From Galeopsis tetrahit (Eukaryota > Streptophyta > Magnoliopsida > Lamiales > Lamiaceae), in NCBI GenBank assembly GCA_963675135.1, contig OY776134.1, positions 69,983,643 through 70,047,642 of the forward strand: a stretch of 64,000 bases of DNA. The letters are read 5' to 3'. The notes under the pieces are model-generated. The model did no database searches and was not told the origin of the DNA. It was given only the letters and a program-made list of their open reading frames with translations. Below, piece after piece: positions 35,651 through 45,745 of the stretch (positions are counted from its first letter, which is position 1; every line of letters begins with the position of its first letter). Position numbers and translations under genes: made by a program.

Positions 35651-36319
35651 TTCTCTTTTTCGGGGTTATTAATTATTATTTGAACGATTGACGTTTTTTT
35701 ATTCCTCCTTATGAAAAAAAACTTTGTGTTCTCATAGTTGCCATCTACGTTTTAATTTAGAGTCGGTTTTGGGTGAGATCGTCTCAATAAAAAAAATATT
35801 GATGATATAGTTTTATGGAGTCTAAGTTTTTGTTTTCGTTTATGTTATTTCCATCCCCGACTTTTTATTTGTCGTCCTTGTTTCTATTTCTCATTTTTTT
35901 AATTGAGTCGTCCTATGTAAGACAGTCAGTGCAAAATGTTAATTTGTAACAATTTAAAAGCAATCAGTGTAAATTTGTACTAATTTGTTTACGGTCACCA
36001 TAAGACCGTCTCACACAAGTGAATGAAAAATGAGATTAATTTTGATTGAAACATTACATTGGATGTGTGCGAGGTTTTTGTTTTTTAATTATTTATTTTG
36101 ATTGAAACATTACATTGGATGTATGCAGGACTTCACATTGTTTTGCACCAGATTATGGACCGTATGGAAAGAGAGGTGCTCGATCAAACACGGTCCGAAA
36201 AGGAGAGTTGGGCTATAGGTTCCAATCGTCACTATCGCATGGGTGGAGGACTTTCAGAATGCACACAATGTCGTGCGGATACAACCCACACAAACGTGGA
36301 ATGAGAGGATGGAATACTC
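35651..36319. other. Intergenic DNA with a MITE-like end and a short direct repeat
   Basis: A TAAGACCGTCTCACACAAG motif at 36001-36019 is the kind of terminus found on common plant MITEs; a degraded partner (GAGATCGTCTCAATAAA) lies near 35776. GATTGAAACATTACATTGGA is directly repeated at about 36043 and 36101. No intact gene. Confidence 0.45.
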
Positions 36320-36742
36320 ATGCTGAGAACCCGTGTGGGAGGCAAGCTGATAGTTGACGCTTGATTTGACGAGGATAAAGAACGATATTCCATATGTTAT
36401 GGTGTGCTCAACTCGGACAATGTGATAGTTGCAGCAGGTTGTAGAAAGATTTTGCCACTTTGGTCCGGTTCTAGGGTTGAAGTGAAAGTCGTGATTGTGG
36501 GGGTGCAAGGGCTAGACGGGCTAAATGTTGGGAGGGTGAGAATCTTTACAAACTCATTCGATACATTTGTGGTGAGCCTAAAGAGTGTGGATAGATATTA
36601 TGGCCCAGAGGAGGACACCGTCAATACGCTTAGAGACATCGTCCGGAGTGAAGGTATAAGCAGCATCCATTATTTGCCACGTAAGAGGACGATGGTGGCA
36701 TACATATTGGCTAAGTTTGCTACAGACTCTCCTATTCCTTAA
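36320..36742 (+). pseudogene. Broken RNase H-like fragment, plant LINE ORF2 C-terminus type
   Basis: One frame reads GKLIVDA, an in-frame stop TGA at 36362-36364, then FDEDKERYSICYGVLNSDN, an R-E/V-E-like RVEVKVVIVGVQGL segment, VRIFTNSFDTFVVSLKS and SSIHYLPRKRTMVAYILAKF before TAA at 36740-36742. This order matches the RNase H domain at the end of plant non-LTR retrotransposon ORF2 and of related reverse-transcriptase-derived host genes (Asp in VDA, TDS-like NSF, PR..N.VA..LAKFA). The premature stop and the altered Asp in the TDS-like motif suggest it is dead. No reverse transcriptase is found upstream. Confidence 0.7.
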
Positions 36743-37125
36743 GCTTGAATTGGAGCATACATCCCGATATGTGTTAGGAAAGATGCTCGTGAACTATTGT
36801 TAGATTGATAATTTTGGAGCTATCTTTCTTATCAAACAAAAAAATCTATTTGATAATCTAATCGAACTATAAATAGTGGAGTAGTATTATTTATTTTATA
36901 ATTATTAGAAAAATAAAAATAAATTGCAACAAATATCAATAATTTTCATAGTTTGAAGTCCAATTCATTTATTTACTTTATATATAAAAGTTTAAAATGA
37001 TTAAAATTCACATCCGTGCAGTTCCACTCATTTTCATATCCTTTGCCATGAATTCTACGAAGAACGACCGTTAATTTTCTTTTACTTCATTGATCTTATC
37101 ACAAACACAATCCTCCATTAACAAA
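36743..37125. other. Intergenic AT-rich DNA / promoter of the next gene
   Basis: No element recognised. The end of this stretch is presumably the leader of the gene starting at 37126. Confidence 0.5.
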
Positions 37126-39230
37126 ATGGGTTCCACTTTGCTCAATGCTTCTCTCACGAAGCCATCGCCACCAAATTCAATTTATACAACCAAATTCAGA
37201 ACCCCTTCTCTGTTTTCTCAAGAAATTCCCCCCATTATTTCGTGCAGCACAAAATCAGAGCTTTTCAATTCCAAATATCATGGACAAAAAGTTTCGCATT
37301 CGCCTCCCACCATTGTACAGATTGCGTTTCAAAAGTCTGTAATTCCTCTAGCTGCGTCTCTTGCTATTGTTTTTTGGTCTAATTCAGGTGTTTTATCTTC
37401 TTTTCTTGGATTGTTCCTGCGTTTATTATATGGGTTCGTTTAGGCTTGATTTTTCAACATTGTTTAGTGTGTTTTTGTTGCGAGATTGGGCGATTTTTTA
37501 GTCTTTTTGTTGAGAATTGAATGTCATAAGGGTGTTTTAGTTTTAGAAAATATATGCAGTTGTATGTGGGATGTGGCCTGATGTTAATTTTGATTTAAGT
37601 TTTGTGTTTAGAATTGGGGATTTAGAAAATGATTAGAGTTGATGTTTGGAGTTAATACAAGTGAGAGTGCTAGATTCTGAGAACAATAGAAACTCCCTTC
37701 GTCCCCGTGAAAGCTTAGGACGAACTTTGGACACAAAGATTAAGAAATACGGTAGAATGAGTAATGTGATGTTTAGTTTGACAAAAAATGAATGAGAAAC
37801 TTTCATTGGAACTGACGAAAGAGAGTGTTTTTGTACGAGTTGAGTTTTTTTCGAGTTCATAGAGCTCGTTTCAGTGTGGTTGGCTCAATTTTTTTCGAGT
37901 TTTTTTCCATAAGTTTGCAAATTCTCTGTAAAGCCAGATATAGGGAAGCTTGAGCTCGTTTCAGCGTAGAATGAGTAATGTGATGTTTAGTTTGACAAAA
38001 AATGAATGAGAAACTTTCATTGGAACCGACGAAAGAGAGTGTTTTTGTACGAGTTGAGTTTTTTTCGAGTTCATAGAGCTCGTTTCAGCGTGGTTGGCTC
38101 AATTTTTTTCGAGTTTTTTTCCATAAGTTTGCAAATTCTCTGTAAAGCCAGATATAGGGAAGCTTGAGCTCGTTTCAGCGTAGAATGAGTAATGTGATGT
38201 TTAGTTTGACAAAAAATGAATGAGAAACTTTCATTGGAACCGACGAAAGAGAGTGTTTTTGTACGAATTGAGTTTTTTTCGAGTTCATATGCATATTTGA
38301 GCTCGTTTCAGCATGGTTGGCTCAATTTTTTTCGAGTTTTTTTCCATAAGTTTACAAATTCTCTGTAAAGCCAGATATAGGCAAGCTTGAGCTAGTATCA
38401 ACTTAGGAGAATAATCATGGAAAGTTACTTTGTATTAGTCATATTGAGTATTAATTGAATGTATCCTTGAAGTGCATTTGCTTGCATCTACACGGCGAAG
38501 GATAGAACGTTGTTGGTTATTCGATAGAGTGTAGTTGGATGAGGAACCAGTCGTGCCTTTGGCAGACGGAAATCAGTGAATGATGAACAATTTTTTTTGG
38601 TTCATAACTACTGTCTATTGTTTTGCATTACTGAATTTTCTTGTAAATTGTTATTGAAATGTCTGAATTTGCAGCTCATGCTGGCCTTCTTTCGGGCTTA
38701 CCCGGGATAGAATCAGTTCCTGGTCCTCAGCTGCCTGAAATCGATTTTCTCTCTCGTTTTAATGGTGCGTTTCTAGTAAAACTTGATACAAGCTGCTGCA
38801 TTTTATCGATCTAATGCTATATCTTGATTATTCAGAGGAAAATCAGAAAAAATATGCGGAGAACGATGCAAGATTCAAGGAGTCTCCTCTCCTAAAGAAG
38901 TTGCTTGAGAAGTCTGAGTTAAACAAGGAAAAGTAGTTTTTCTTCACCTGTTTTTATCTCTAAGGGCTAGTTTGGTTCGTAGGATTAGGCAGGACAGAAA
39001 CTCTAGTCCGATGTCATGATTCATGCGAACCAAACTAACCCTAACTGGCATCACGATGTGATTGTACTTGAACTATGGAAGTATTTTGCAGAAATCGACA
39101 ATCGATTCTTGATAAGTATTGCATCCGAGGAGCTGAATGGGGTGTGGGAGATTGTTCGGCTGATGGTATGTCCCCAGATGACCGGGATAAATTCATCGCA
39201 ATGTTGAAACAGAAAGCTGGAGTCGAATGA
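37126..39230 (+). CDS. Small conserved plant protein, probably plastid (At2g03420-like)
   Basis: Predicted exons: 37126-37387, 38675-38764, 38836-38932, 39092-39230, giving 195 residues. The first ~55 residues are Ser/Thr/Pro-rich and resemble a chloroplast transit peptide. A hydrophobic segment VIPLAASLAIVFW follows, then GLLSGLPGIESVPGPQLPEI, ENDARFKESPLLKKLLEKSE, and a C-terminus ILDKYCIRGAEWGVGDCSA with MSPDDRDKFIAMLKQKAG. I recognise no named domain. Position and sequence suggest the uncharacterised Arabidopsis gene At2g03420 (from memory). Intron 3 has a weak donor GTAGTT at 38933; if retained, translation stops at once (TAG at 38934-38936), giving a 150-residue form. The upstream in-frame codon at 37090 is TTG, so the ATG at 37126 is chosen. 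Intron 1 (1.29 kb) is expanded by a 214-bp tandem repeat. Confidence 0.8.
37755..38396. repeat. Three-copy 214-bp tandem repeat containing MITE sequence, in an intron
   Basis: GAATGAGTAATGTGATG recurs at 37755, 37969 and 38183, exactly 214 bases apart each time. Copies 1 and 2 differ at only a few bases (GGAACTGACG versus GGAACCGACG). Copy 3 carries more changes. The array begins inside a Stowaway-like MITE whose left end (CTCCCTTCGTCCCCGTGAAA) is at about 37686. Each unit therefore contains the right half of the MITE plus unique DNA. Confidence 0.9.
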
Positions 39231-39569
39231 AACGGGGCGGGTTGAATGCAGGCTCGAGTTTAGACCCATCTCATTGTCATTCTTAAATTCTATGCTTCAA
39301 CTTAAGTTTTGGCCTAACTAAAGGTGATGAAATAGCCAAAAGTTAGTTTGGTGCATCGAATTACAACAAATTGCAGATTAAAAAAAATAATCTATTTGAT
39401 AAACACTTAAAAGATCATGAATTTTTGTGGATTAATGGAGTTAGCAGGTGTTAGATAATATTTAAAAAATGTTTAAAATAAAGTTAATAATATTTTTTAA
39501 CCAATATAGTATACTACTAATATGTAAGATGTTAAGAGTAATTATTTTGTATAATTTGAAAGGTATTAA

Positions 39570-39687
39570 GACAAAGTGGGATAGCTCAAGTGTTAGAGCA
39601 CCACTACCTAGGCCTTAGGTTCTGGGTTCGAGTCATGAGAGGGCAAAAAAGGATGGGTATTTAACTTCCATCAAAAAAAAAAAAAAA
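39570..39687 (+). mobile_element. tRNA-derived SINE with 14-bp target duplication
   Basis: The body GACAAAGTGGGATAGCTCAA continues with an A-box-like TAGCTCAAGTGTTAGAGCA and a B-box GGGTTCGAGTC, then GGATGGGTATTTAACTTCCA and a poly-A tail. TTGAAAGGTATTAA occurs immediately before (39556-39569) and after (39688-39701), a 14-bp target-site duplication. This is a complete, fairly young plant SINE. Its minus-strand relative is at 39817-39886 and a fragment is at 42996-43053. Confidence 0.85.
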
Positions 39688-39816
39688 TTGAAAGGTATTA
39701 ATAACTTCATTGTAAAAAAAGTTACACTAAAATATTTATAAGAATATCAGTGAGTTCACCTTTAAAAATTTGTGAAACTGGTTCATGATTTTTTAATTAT
39801 TTTCAAAATATTTCCT

Positions 39817-39886
39817 TTTTTTTTTTTTTTTTTTTTTTTTATGGAAGTTAAATACCTCTAACCGCTTGAACTATCCCACTTTGTCT
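39817..39886 (-). mobile_element. Short SINE copy, opposite orientation, 14-bp target duplication
   Basis: Poly-T at 39817-39840 followed by ATGGAAGTTAAATACCTCTA and ATCCCACTTTGTC is the reverse complement of both ends of the 39570 SINE; the middle of that SINE is missing. TTCAAAATATTTCC flanks it at 39803-39816 and 39887-39900. It was inserted as an internally deleted, A-tailed copy. Confidence 0.85.
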
Positions 39887-40201
39887 TTCAAAATATTTCC
39901 TGCCGACATATGATAAAAAGCTTTTGTGGCTAGTGGCGCAGCACGTCAGGTTGACAGTAATGGTACCTAATATAAAGTCTAATGCATATTTAATCACATG
40001 GCCATGACTATATACTAGTCTCTCCATTCCATAATACTATTATGGTTTCTCATTTTAAAGAAAAGTGTAAAAGTAATTGTGGAATAGAGGGAATAAGTTT
40101 TATAGGTAGATGGGTACACATATTAAAATGTGTAATAATAAGTGGAGTTTTAAAGATTAATTTTGTAAATTTTTATGTATAAAATAAAGAAATGAAAAAA
40201 T

Positions 40202-40518
40202 GTCACGAGTTCAAATCCTGTCATCCCTATCTATTACTGCTTCTTTGAGCAGTAACGAGGAATCAATCGAGATCGATTCAAATTGCACGAAATCATTCAT
40301 TTTTCTGAAACTATAGCATATATGTATATAAAATGGATTAGTGTTAAAAAAATAATCATTTTTTTATGTTTACATTCTTTTCTATTCTTATAAAAAAGCG
40401 CTCTTAGTTCAGTTCGGTAGAACGCGGGTCTCCAAAACCCGATGTCGTAGGTTTAAATCCTACAGAGCGTGATTTTTCCTTCATGAGTCGAATTAGACTG
40501 AAATAGATTCAGTCGTCA
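40202..40518 (+). other. Organelle DNA insertion (trnP fragment, spacer, trnW) inside a MITE
   Basis: TCACGAGTTCAAATCCTGTC then ATCCCTA at about 40203-40230 is the 3' end of plastid-type trnP-UGG. After a spacer of ~165 bp comes a full plastid-type trnW-CCA. In chloroplast genomes trnP and trnW are adjacent in this order on one strand, and plant mitochondria often carry the same imported pair, so the immediate source may be either. The DNA on both sides (about 40030-40200 and 40519-40615) is the two halves of one Stowaway-like MITE of the 9787-10031 family, so the insert landed in the MITE. Boundaries are approximate by some bases. Confidence 0.8.
40398..40471 (+). pseudogene. trnW-CCA: Plastid-type tRNA-Trp (CCA) copy in the nucleus
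   Basis: GCGCTCTTAGTTCAGTTCGG to CTACAGAGCGTG folds as a cloverleaf: acceptor GCGCTCT with AGAGCGT, anticodon CCA in GGGTCTCCAAAACCC, and T arm GTAGG with CCTAC. The T loop reads TTTAAAT where TTCAAAT is expected, a C-to-T change that spoils the B box and a conserved tertiary base. It is best treated as a non-functional transferred copy. Confidence 0.8.
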
Positions 40519-40659
40519 CTGCTTGTGTGTATTTTTAAAGAAAATATAATCACGTAAACTTGAGAATATGGTGAGGATGAAATTTATAAAAAGTTTTTCA
40601 TTTTAATAGTGAAAAAATTATTCTTGATAAATAAATGTGAAAATTATTGTGGAACGGAG

Positions 40660-42121
40660 AATCGCAGCCAAACATTTCATGATCTCAGAAATAATATAAC
40701 TTCCACGCCAAATTTTGATATCCACCCAAATTCAAATTTGCGTGAACTTATTTTTTATACGAAATATTATGTGTGTTTCATACAATTTTTTTTATTTAAA
40801 ACATCTTATTAAAAAATTGTTATTAAAATATCTGATTTAAAATTTCAAATATCCATCAGTTTATTTATAATATTTGTATTAAATTAATACCGATATATTG
40901 GTGTTGCCGACATAAGAAAGATATTTGTATGAGGTGTGTGGCAGTGATGAGCCCATCCCTTTAATTCAATTTTCAAAAACATAAAATAAAATTATCAATA
41001 CACGCCGACATCATTTCCTCACGGGCCCCTTGTTGCGTTTCAGGCACGTTCTTCCATGCAGACCTACTTTTGGAAAATATCATGTCTATTTTAATTTTAT
41101 TTTGTTAGTTTTTAATTTTTATTAGAAAAAAAAATGTTTTTCACAACTCTTATTCTCAAAATTTCAAATTATTTATCCTTACACCATAATATTCTTCTTT
41201 CATCATTTTTTTTCTTAATTTTTGTGAAAACTGATTCGAAATAGAAGAAGTGTATTTTTTTTCTGGATGAATAGATATAAAAGTCCTTTAAGTTAAACGT
41301 GTGTCAATTTCCATACAAAATTCAAAATCCAAAATCCAAATGGGAATTCCTATATTTATTTTTTCTTAATTTTTCACGGTTTACTTCTTCTCTGATCGTC
41401 GTCACAAATTAGGGTTGTCGAGGGTTGAAGGGAATTCCGAAGAGGAAAAAACGATAAATGAGTTTGGCGAGTGAAATGAATTTAGACAAATAGAGAAACT
41501 TTGAGGCTATAGACGTGTTTGAACAATGAAATTGAAATTGAAATGCATTTGTGGACAATGTAGTTAAAAAAATGTAGAAAATATAATTTTTATTTGTGTG
41601 GATAAAATCGAATTACCCACGCAAATAAATATCACTCTTAGATATCAAGTCTTATTTACATTATTGTAAGAAAAAAAAAATCCAACTACGTAATTTTCAA
41701 TCATTTGATAAATTATTTTCTCATGAATTTTTGTTCATAATAAGGGTCTAGTAGTAATATAATCTACCATGTCCAAATAGGGACTAAATGAATTTTTACA
41801 TCTTTAAAATAAAAAATATTTTATAAGCTCCAATATTTGATTCTCTTGTTACACTTTTTTGTGTTTCACCCTACTAAATTTTTAACACGTGTCGTCCTTA
41901 ATATTATAGAACGTTTATTTATTCGACACTTAATATTATAGAACGTTTATTTATTTTTTAATATAACGTATGTCAATTATTCATATAGTGAAATAAGATG
42001 TGAAACACTAAAATTGAAACATGTAATCTCATAAATTTAAATAAAATGTCGTTCAATTTGGACTCACATATACACAAATCAAATTATGTATTTACTTTTT
42101 TTAATCCATGTGCAAAAAATA
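40660..42121. other. Intergenic AT-rich DNA
   Basis: No supported gene. TTAATATTATAGAACGTTTA is directly repeated near 41896 and 41927. The open frame at 40609-40812 lacks any domain. Confidence 0.5.
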
Positions 42122-42142
42122 ATACTTCAATCCGTCTTAAAA

Positions 42143-42307
42143 GGGTGGGTCTGCTATGGACTCGAGTGCATGTTGTGCACCCTAGTCCATGTTGCACTTT
42201 TTCAGTTTATTTTTAGTAATATTGTGTTGTACTTTTCAATTTAATAACATACACTTTTCTTTAGATTAGGGTGCACAACATGCACTGAGTACATACTAGA
42301 CTTTACC
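42143..42307. mobile_element. Hairpin MULE-type MITE, copy 2 (shortened)
   Basis: It starts GGGTGGGTCTGCTATGGACT and ends GAGTACATACTAGACTTTAC plus C, the same termini as 9513-9725 in reverse. It is only 165 bp, so part of the stem is lost. It sits inside a decayed Stowaway-like MITE (left end at about 42124, right end CGAACCGAGGGAG at about 42325-42336). No matching 9-bp flanks are visible. Confidence 0.75.
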
Positions 42308-42374
42308 AAATAAATGTATAGACGAACCGAGGGAGTACGTTACGGAGTAGTGTGTCCCTACTCGTTCCTATCCC

Positions 42375-42383
42375 TATAAATAT
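42375..42383 (+). promoter_or_regulatory. TATA box of the upstream nodulin-related gene
   Basis: TATAAATAT lies 71-79 bases before the ATG at 42454 and is followed by a CT-repeat leader (42431-42448), a normal plant core-promoter layout. Confidence 0.65.
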
Positions 42384-42453
42384 CCCGCCCATTCCTGCAA
42401 TTTCTCTCATCACTTTCCCACTGTAACAAACTCTCTCTCTCTCTCTCTTCAAA

Positions 42454-42696
42454 ATGGATTTCGTAAAAAACTTAACCAAATCCGGGGAATCCAAGCCCGC
42501 CGAGCCTAAGCCCGCCGATCAGCCGAATGTGTTCACCACCGCCAAGGGTACGGCGGCCGGCGCTGCCGCCGATGCCGTGGGCGCCGTGTCCGATTTCGCG
42601 AAGCTAGATAAAACTCAGGGAGTCGGAAAGCAAGCAGAGCAAACTGAGGCCTATCTCCGTGAGGTCAACACTGCTTCGAAAACCGCCCCCAAATGA
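42454..42696 (+). CDS. Nodulin-related protein, short paralogue
   Basis: Single exon, 80 residues. MDFVKNLTKSGESKPAEPKP at the start and FAKLDKTQGVGKQAEQTEAY near the end match the paralogue at 47347 (MDFLSGLAKSSQDKPA; YGKLDETKGIGKYAEQAEDY). The middle Ala-rich segment is shorter. The protein stops soon after the conserved motif, so it lacks the ~65-residue C-terminal tail of the longer copy. Coding DNA is GC-rich against AT-rich flanks. A TATA box and CT-rich leader argue that it is expressed. The family includes Arabidopsis NRP1 (At2g03440), reported from memory to affect heat and ABA responses. Function of this copy is unknown. Confidence 0.8.
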   Translation: MDFVKNLTKSGESKPAEPKPADQPNVFTTAKGTAAGAAADAVGAVSDFAKLDKTQGVGKQAEQTEAYLREVNTASKTAPK

Positions 42697-42995
42697 TAAA
42701 CCGCCGCAGACGGCGGTGGAGGGGAGGCGGAGGGAGGGGCTGCCTAACTAATAAGTTAATTAACAATTAAGAATTGCCATTTTCAAGTGTTGAATTTGCT
42801 TGTTAATGTGATTTAATTGCTCTGAATTTGTATCTCAGATTCGTGAGTTTGGTAACGTGTTATGTGTTTAGTTGATGAACATCATTGTTGTGCATGAAAT
42901 ATGTGTGTTTTCTGTGAATTATGATTCTTCAAAAGGGGCGAAACTCACGCTTATAAACTGAAAACATCCATATTTGAAATTGTAAAAAACGAAGT

Positions 42996-43053
42996 TGGAT
43001 AGCTGGGTAGGGGAAAAAGGGATGGGTATTTAATGTAATTCAAAAAAAAAAAA
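42996..43053 (+). mobile_element. SINE fragment
   Basis: GGATAGCTGGGTAGGGGAAA and AAGGGATGGGTATTTAATGT followed by poly-A match the start and tail of the SINE at 39570-39687, with the middle missing. No clear target duplication is seen. Confidence 0.6.
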
Positions 43054-44725
43054 TCGCACCCCAAGGACGCCCGACGTACTATTTTTTTTTTATATCTCGA
43101 TATCCGATTCAAGAACTTGGAGTACTATTTTTACTATCAAAGTGCATAGAGTTACAGTCATGAACTACTCCGTCTCTTACTTAAGAACTTACTCCTTTCG
43201 TCCGCACATGACAAAATTGAAAGCTCATAGGTGGTCGACAGGACGAGTGAGTAAAACTTATGAGCACGTGTTTTAATTGTTTATTAATATTATAGAAGAT
43301 AAAAGTGAAGTAGTAAAAACTTTTTAACATTATGAGTACTAAAGATAAAATAAGTTATTAAATAGAAAACGAATGAAGTATATGTTATATGAGTGTAAAA
43401 TTAAAATTTGAATCAGCGTGGATTATACTCAATTGAAACAAATTTTCGCTCTCATATTGTTTTACTATATGATCATGATTATATTACAGGGTTCTAAAAT
43501 ATGTTACTGCAAATAAATTGCAAGGCTAGTAATAAAATACGTAATTTTTCGAGTGAATTTGTGTGCCAAATTGGTAACATATTTTGGGTATTGTTATTTT
43601 TTTATCTTTGCAATTAGAACTAAATCTCGTTTAATTAGAATTTTCTTTTTTAGTATTCTAAATTGGTAAAAGGTTACAATCTCTCGCAACTGTGGAATTT
43701 GGTGAGCTATTAAAATATGTCGTCTATTGTTTTTTCAATTAATGTTTTCATCTCGTATTTTTTTTATATACATATTCTTAAATTTTGTATCTACAATTAA
43801 ATAAAAAAAAAGTTCACAATTCCGTCAAAAATCGTATATTATTTTAATATTTTTGTTGAATTAATTTCAACTTTGATGATGAATATGCAAAACGATAAAT
43901 AACAATATACTTCAAAAATAATTACAAACTTGCCGATAAATGATAAGTTTTTTTTATGGCTATTGGCGCAGCACGTCATGTTGTCATGTTTACACTTGAT
44001 AGCGATAAGTCAAATACAAATTGCATGGTAGTCTATGTTCATCTATAAACTTTTTATTTCTTTTGAACACATATTAAGAAAAGTGATTAAAAGATCAGTA
44101 TTTGTTAAAAAAGATATAAAAAACTTATAGACGGACAAATCAAAATGAAAAATTTGTAGACGGACGGAGTATACAAAATGTACACGGAAGACAAACGTTT
44201 TTGCAAATACTTCTACTAACTTAAAATCACTTTTAATAATTTATAATGTTTGAAAATACTACAAATTGTTCTTAACAATCAATTAAAACCAGCTTCTTTA
44301 AAGCTACACTCACCCAACTTTTCCATCTACTTTGATCTAATTTTCTTTATATGTAATATTACAATTTTGTCCTCGCCATTTTTGCAATATTTCAAATTTA
44401 TCGATTATTTATCTAAAGAAATCTGAGGACACCTTTTTATAAAGTATAATATCAAAAAATGATTGGTTGGAACCACTCCACCTCTTTAAAAAAACTGCTT
44501 TAAATACTTTGTTTAAAACACTTCACTTTCACTATTGTTTAATTACAAACACACCCCGAACATATCGCATTATCTCAAAGATGCCACTGCCTTAAGTAAC
44601 ATTTGAATTGATAAATGCGATTTGTAATAATTAACTTCTAATCCTTTCACTTGTGCTTTTTAAAAAAGTTATTCACACTAAATTTCTTTTGTACAGTTTA
44701 CTATTCTTAATGTTAGAAACTAACT
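43054..44725. other. Intergenic AT-rich DNA with MITE debris
   Basis: A MITE left end (CTCCTTTCGTCCGCACATGA) occurs at about 43191 and a right end (GTAGACGGACGGAGTA) at about 44156-44170; they do not clearly belong together. No gene is supported. Confidence 0.45.
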
Positions 44726-44771
44726 GAAGTGGTAATATTTTGCTCAAAAAAAAAAAGGAAGTGGTAATATT
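44726..44771 (+). mobile_element. Minimal retroposon insertion: 18-bp A-tailed insert with 14-bp target duplication
   Basis: GAAGTGGTAATATT at 44726-44739 is repeated exactly at 44758-44771. Between them lies only TTGCTC followed by a poly-A run and G (18 bases). This is the footprint of target-primed retroposition with almost complete 5' truncation. Confidence 0.7.
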
Positions 44772-45475
44772 AAAATTCGTGTTTTCATAATCGAATAAAA
44801 CTGATTTGTTCAATCGAGAATCGGTCATTGATTCAATTTAGTTACCCCTTTAAAATTATTTTTTGAGGTTTAATCAGAAAAATTCAATCAAAACTAGGGT
44901 ACCTGTCAAAATTAATTAATTAAAACGATTTTTTACGTTTTTCTTTACCATTTTCACTACTACAAAGTTATACTAGACTTTAATATTTTAAATTAAAAAG
45001 TCGTTATGGACTATATAGTATGAATTTGTAGTTTAACTTGAGTTATTTTGTGTTGTCAATAATTTTATTGTGTTTATTTTATTGTGAATCTTATAATTAT
45101 AAGTGTACTTTTTTTGTGAATGCAATATAAAAAATACTAAAAGTTTGAAATACTTAAAAATTGGTCTGAAATCATTCAGACGGTTGAATCAAACTGTAAT
45201 CGATGTCTAGCCCAATTTAATCGTTTCATAGATTAACATACATATAATATTAAAATCTTTTATGTGGACAGGTCCAATTATTACTATCCGAACATAATTT
45301 CCATCCCTAGTTATGAATATTTATGACTTGTGACTTTTTAATGTTTATTATTCAATGTCTACTCCCATCATATTTACTTTAGGGAAAAAATGCAATTAAT
45401 TAAAATTAAAATGTAAAATACTAGGATCCATAGCTTCTTGCAAATATCAACTCTCAACAAGGCATACTCTTTTAC
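44772..45475. other. Intergenic AT-rich DNA
   Basis: Nothing recognised. Confidence 0.5.
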
Positions 45476-45744
45476 CCCGTAATTACTTACACACTTTTTT
45501 TTATTGTGACGTTTCAAGATTAATTATACATTTTCAATATAAAAATACCACATAAAATTAATATCCTTTCAACATCATTTTATTTTTAAAATCGTCACTC
45601 ATTTTACTTTACACATCATAAAATTCACGCTCACTAAATCACATAAAATATCCCTCATCTATCTTATATCACTAACTACTAAATCTAATTTTCTTAAAAA
45701 ATGTACCGATCAAACCATACAATTTATTCCGGAACGGATGAAGT
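45476..45744. mobile_element. Stowaway-like MITE
   Basis: The interior closely follows the sequence at 19283-19500 and the MITE at 20118-20332 (CGTAATTACTTACACACTTT, CAACATCATTTTATTTTTAA). The right end reads TTCCGGAACGGATGAAG then TA. The left end CCCCGTAATTACTTACAC is shortened, so the start is approximate. Confidence 0.7.
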
Positions 45745-45745
45745 A

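Noticed and set aside
40398..40471. Functional nuclear tRNA-Trp gene
   Set aside because: The sequence is plastid-type, sits next to a trnP fragment inside a MITE, and has a changed T loop; better read as transferred organelle DNA.
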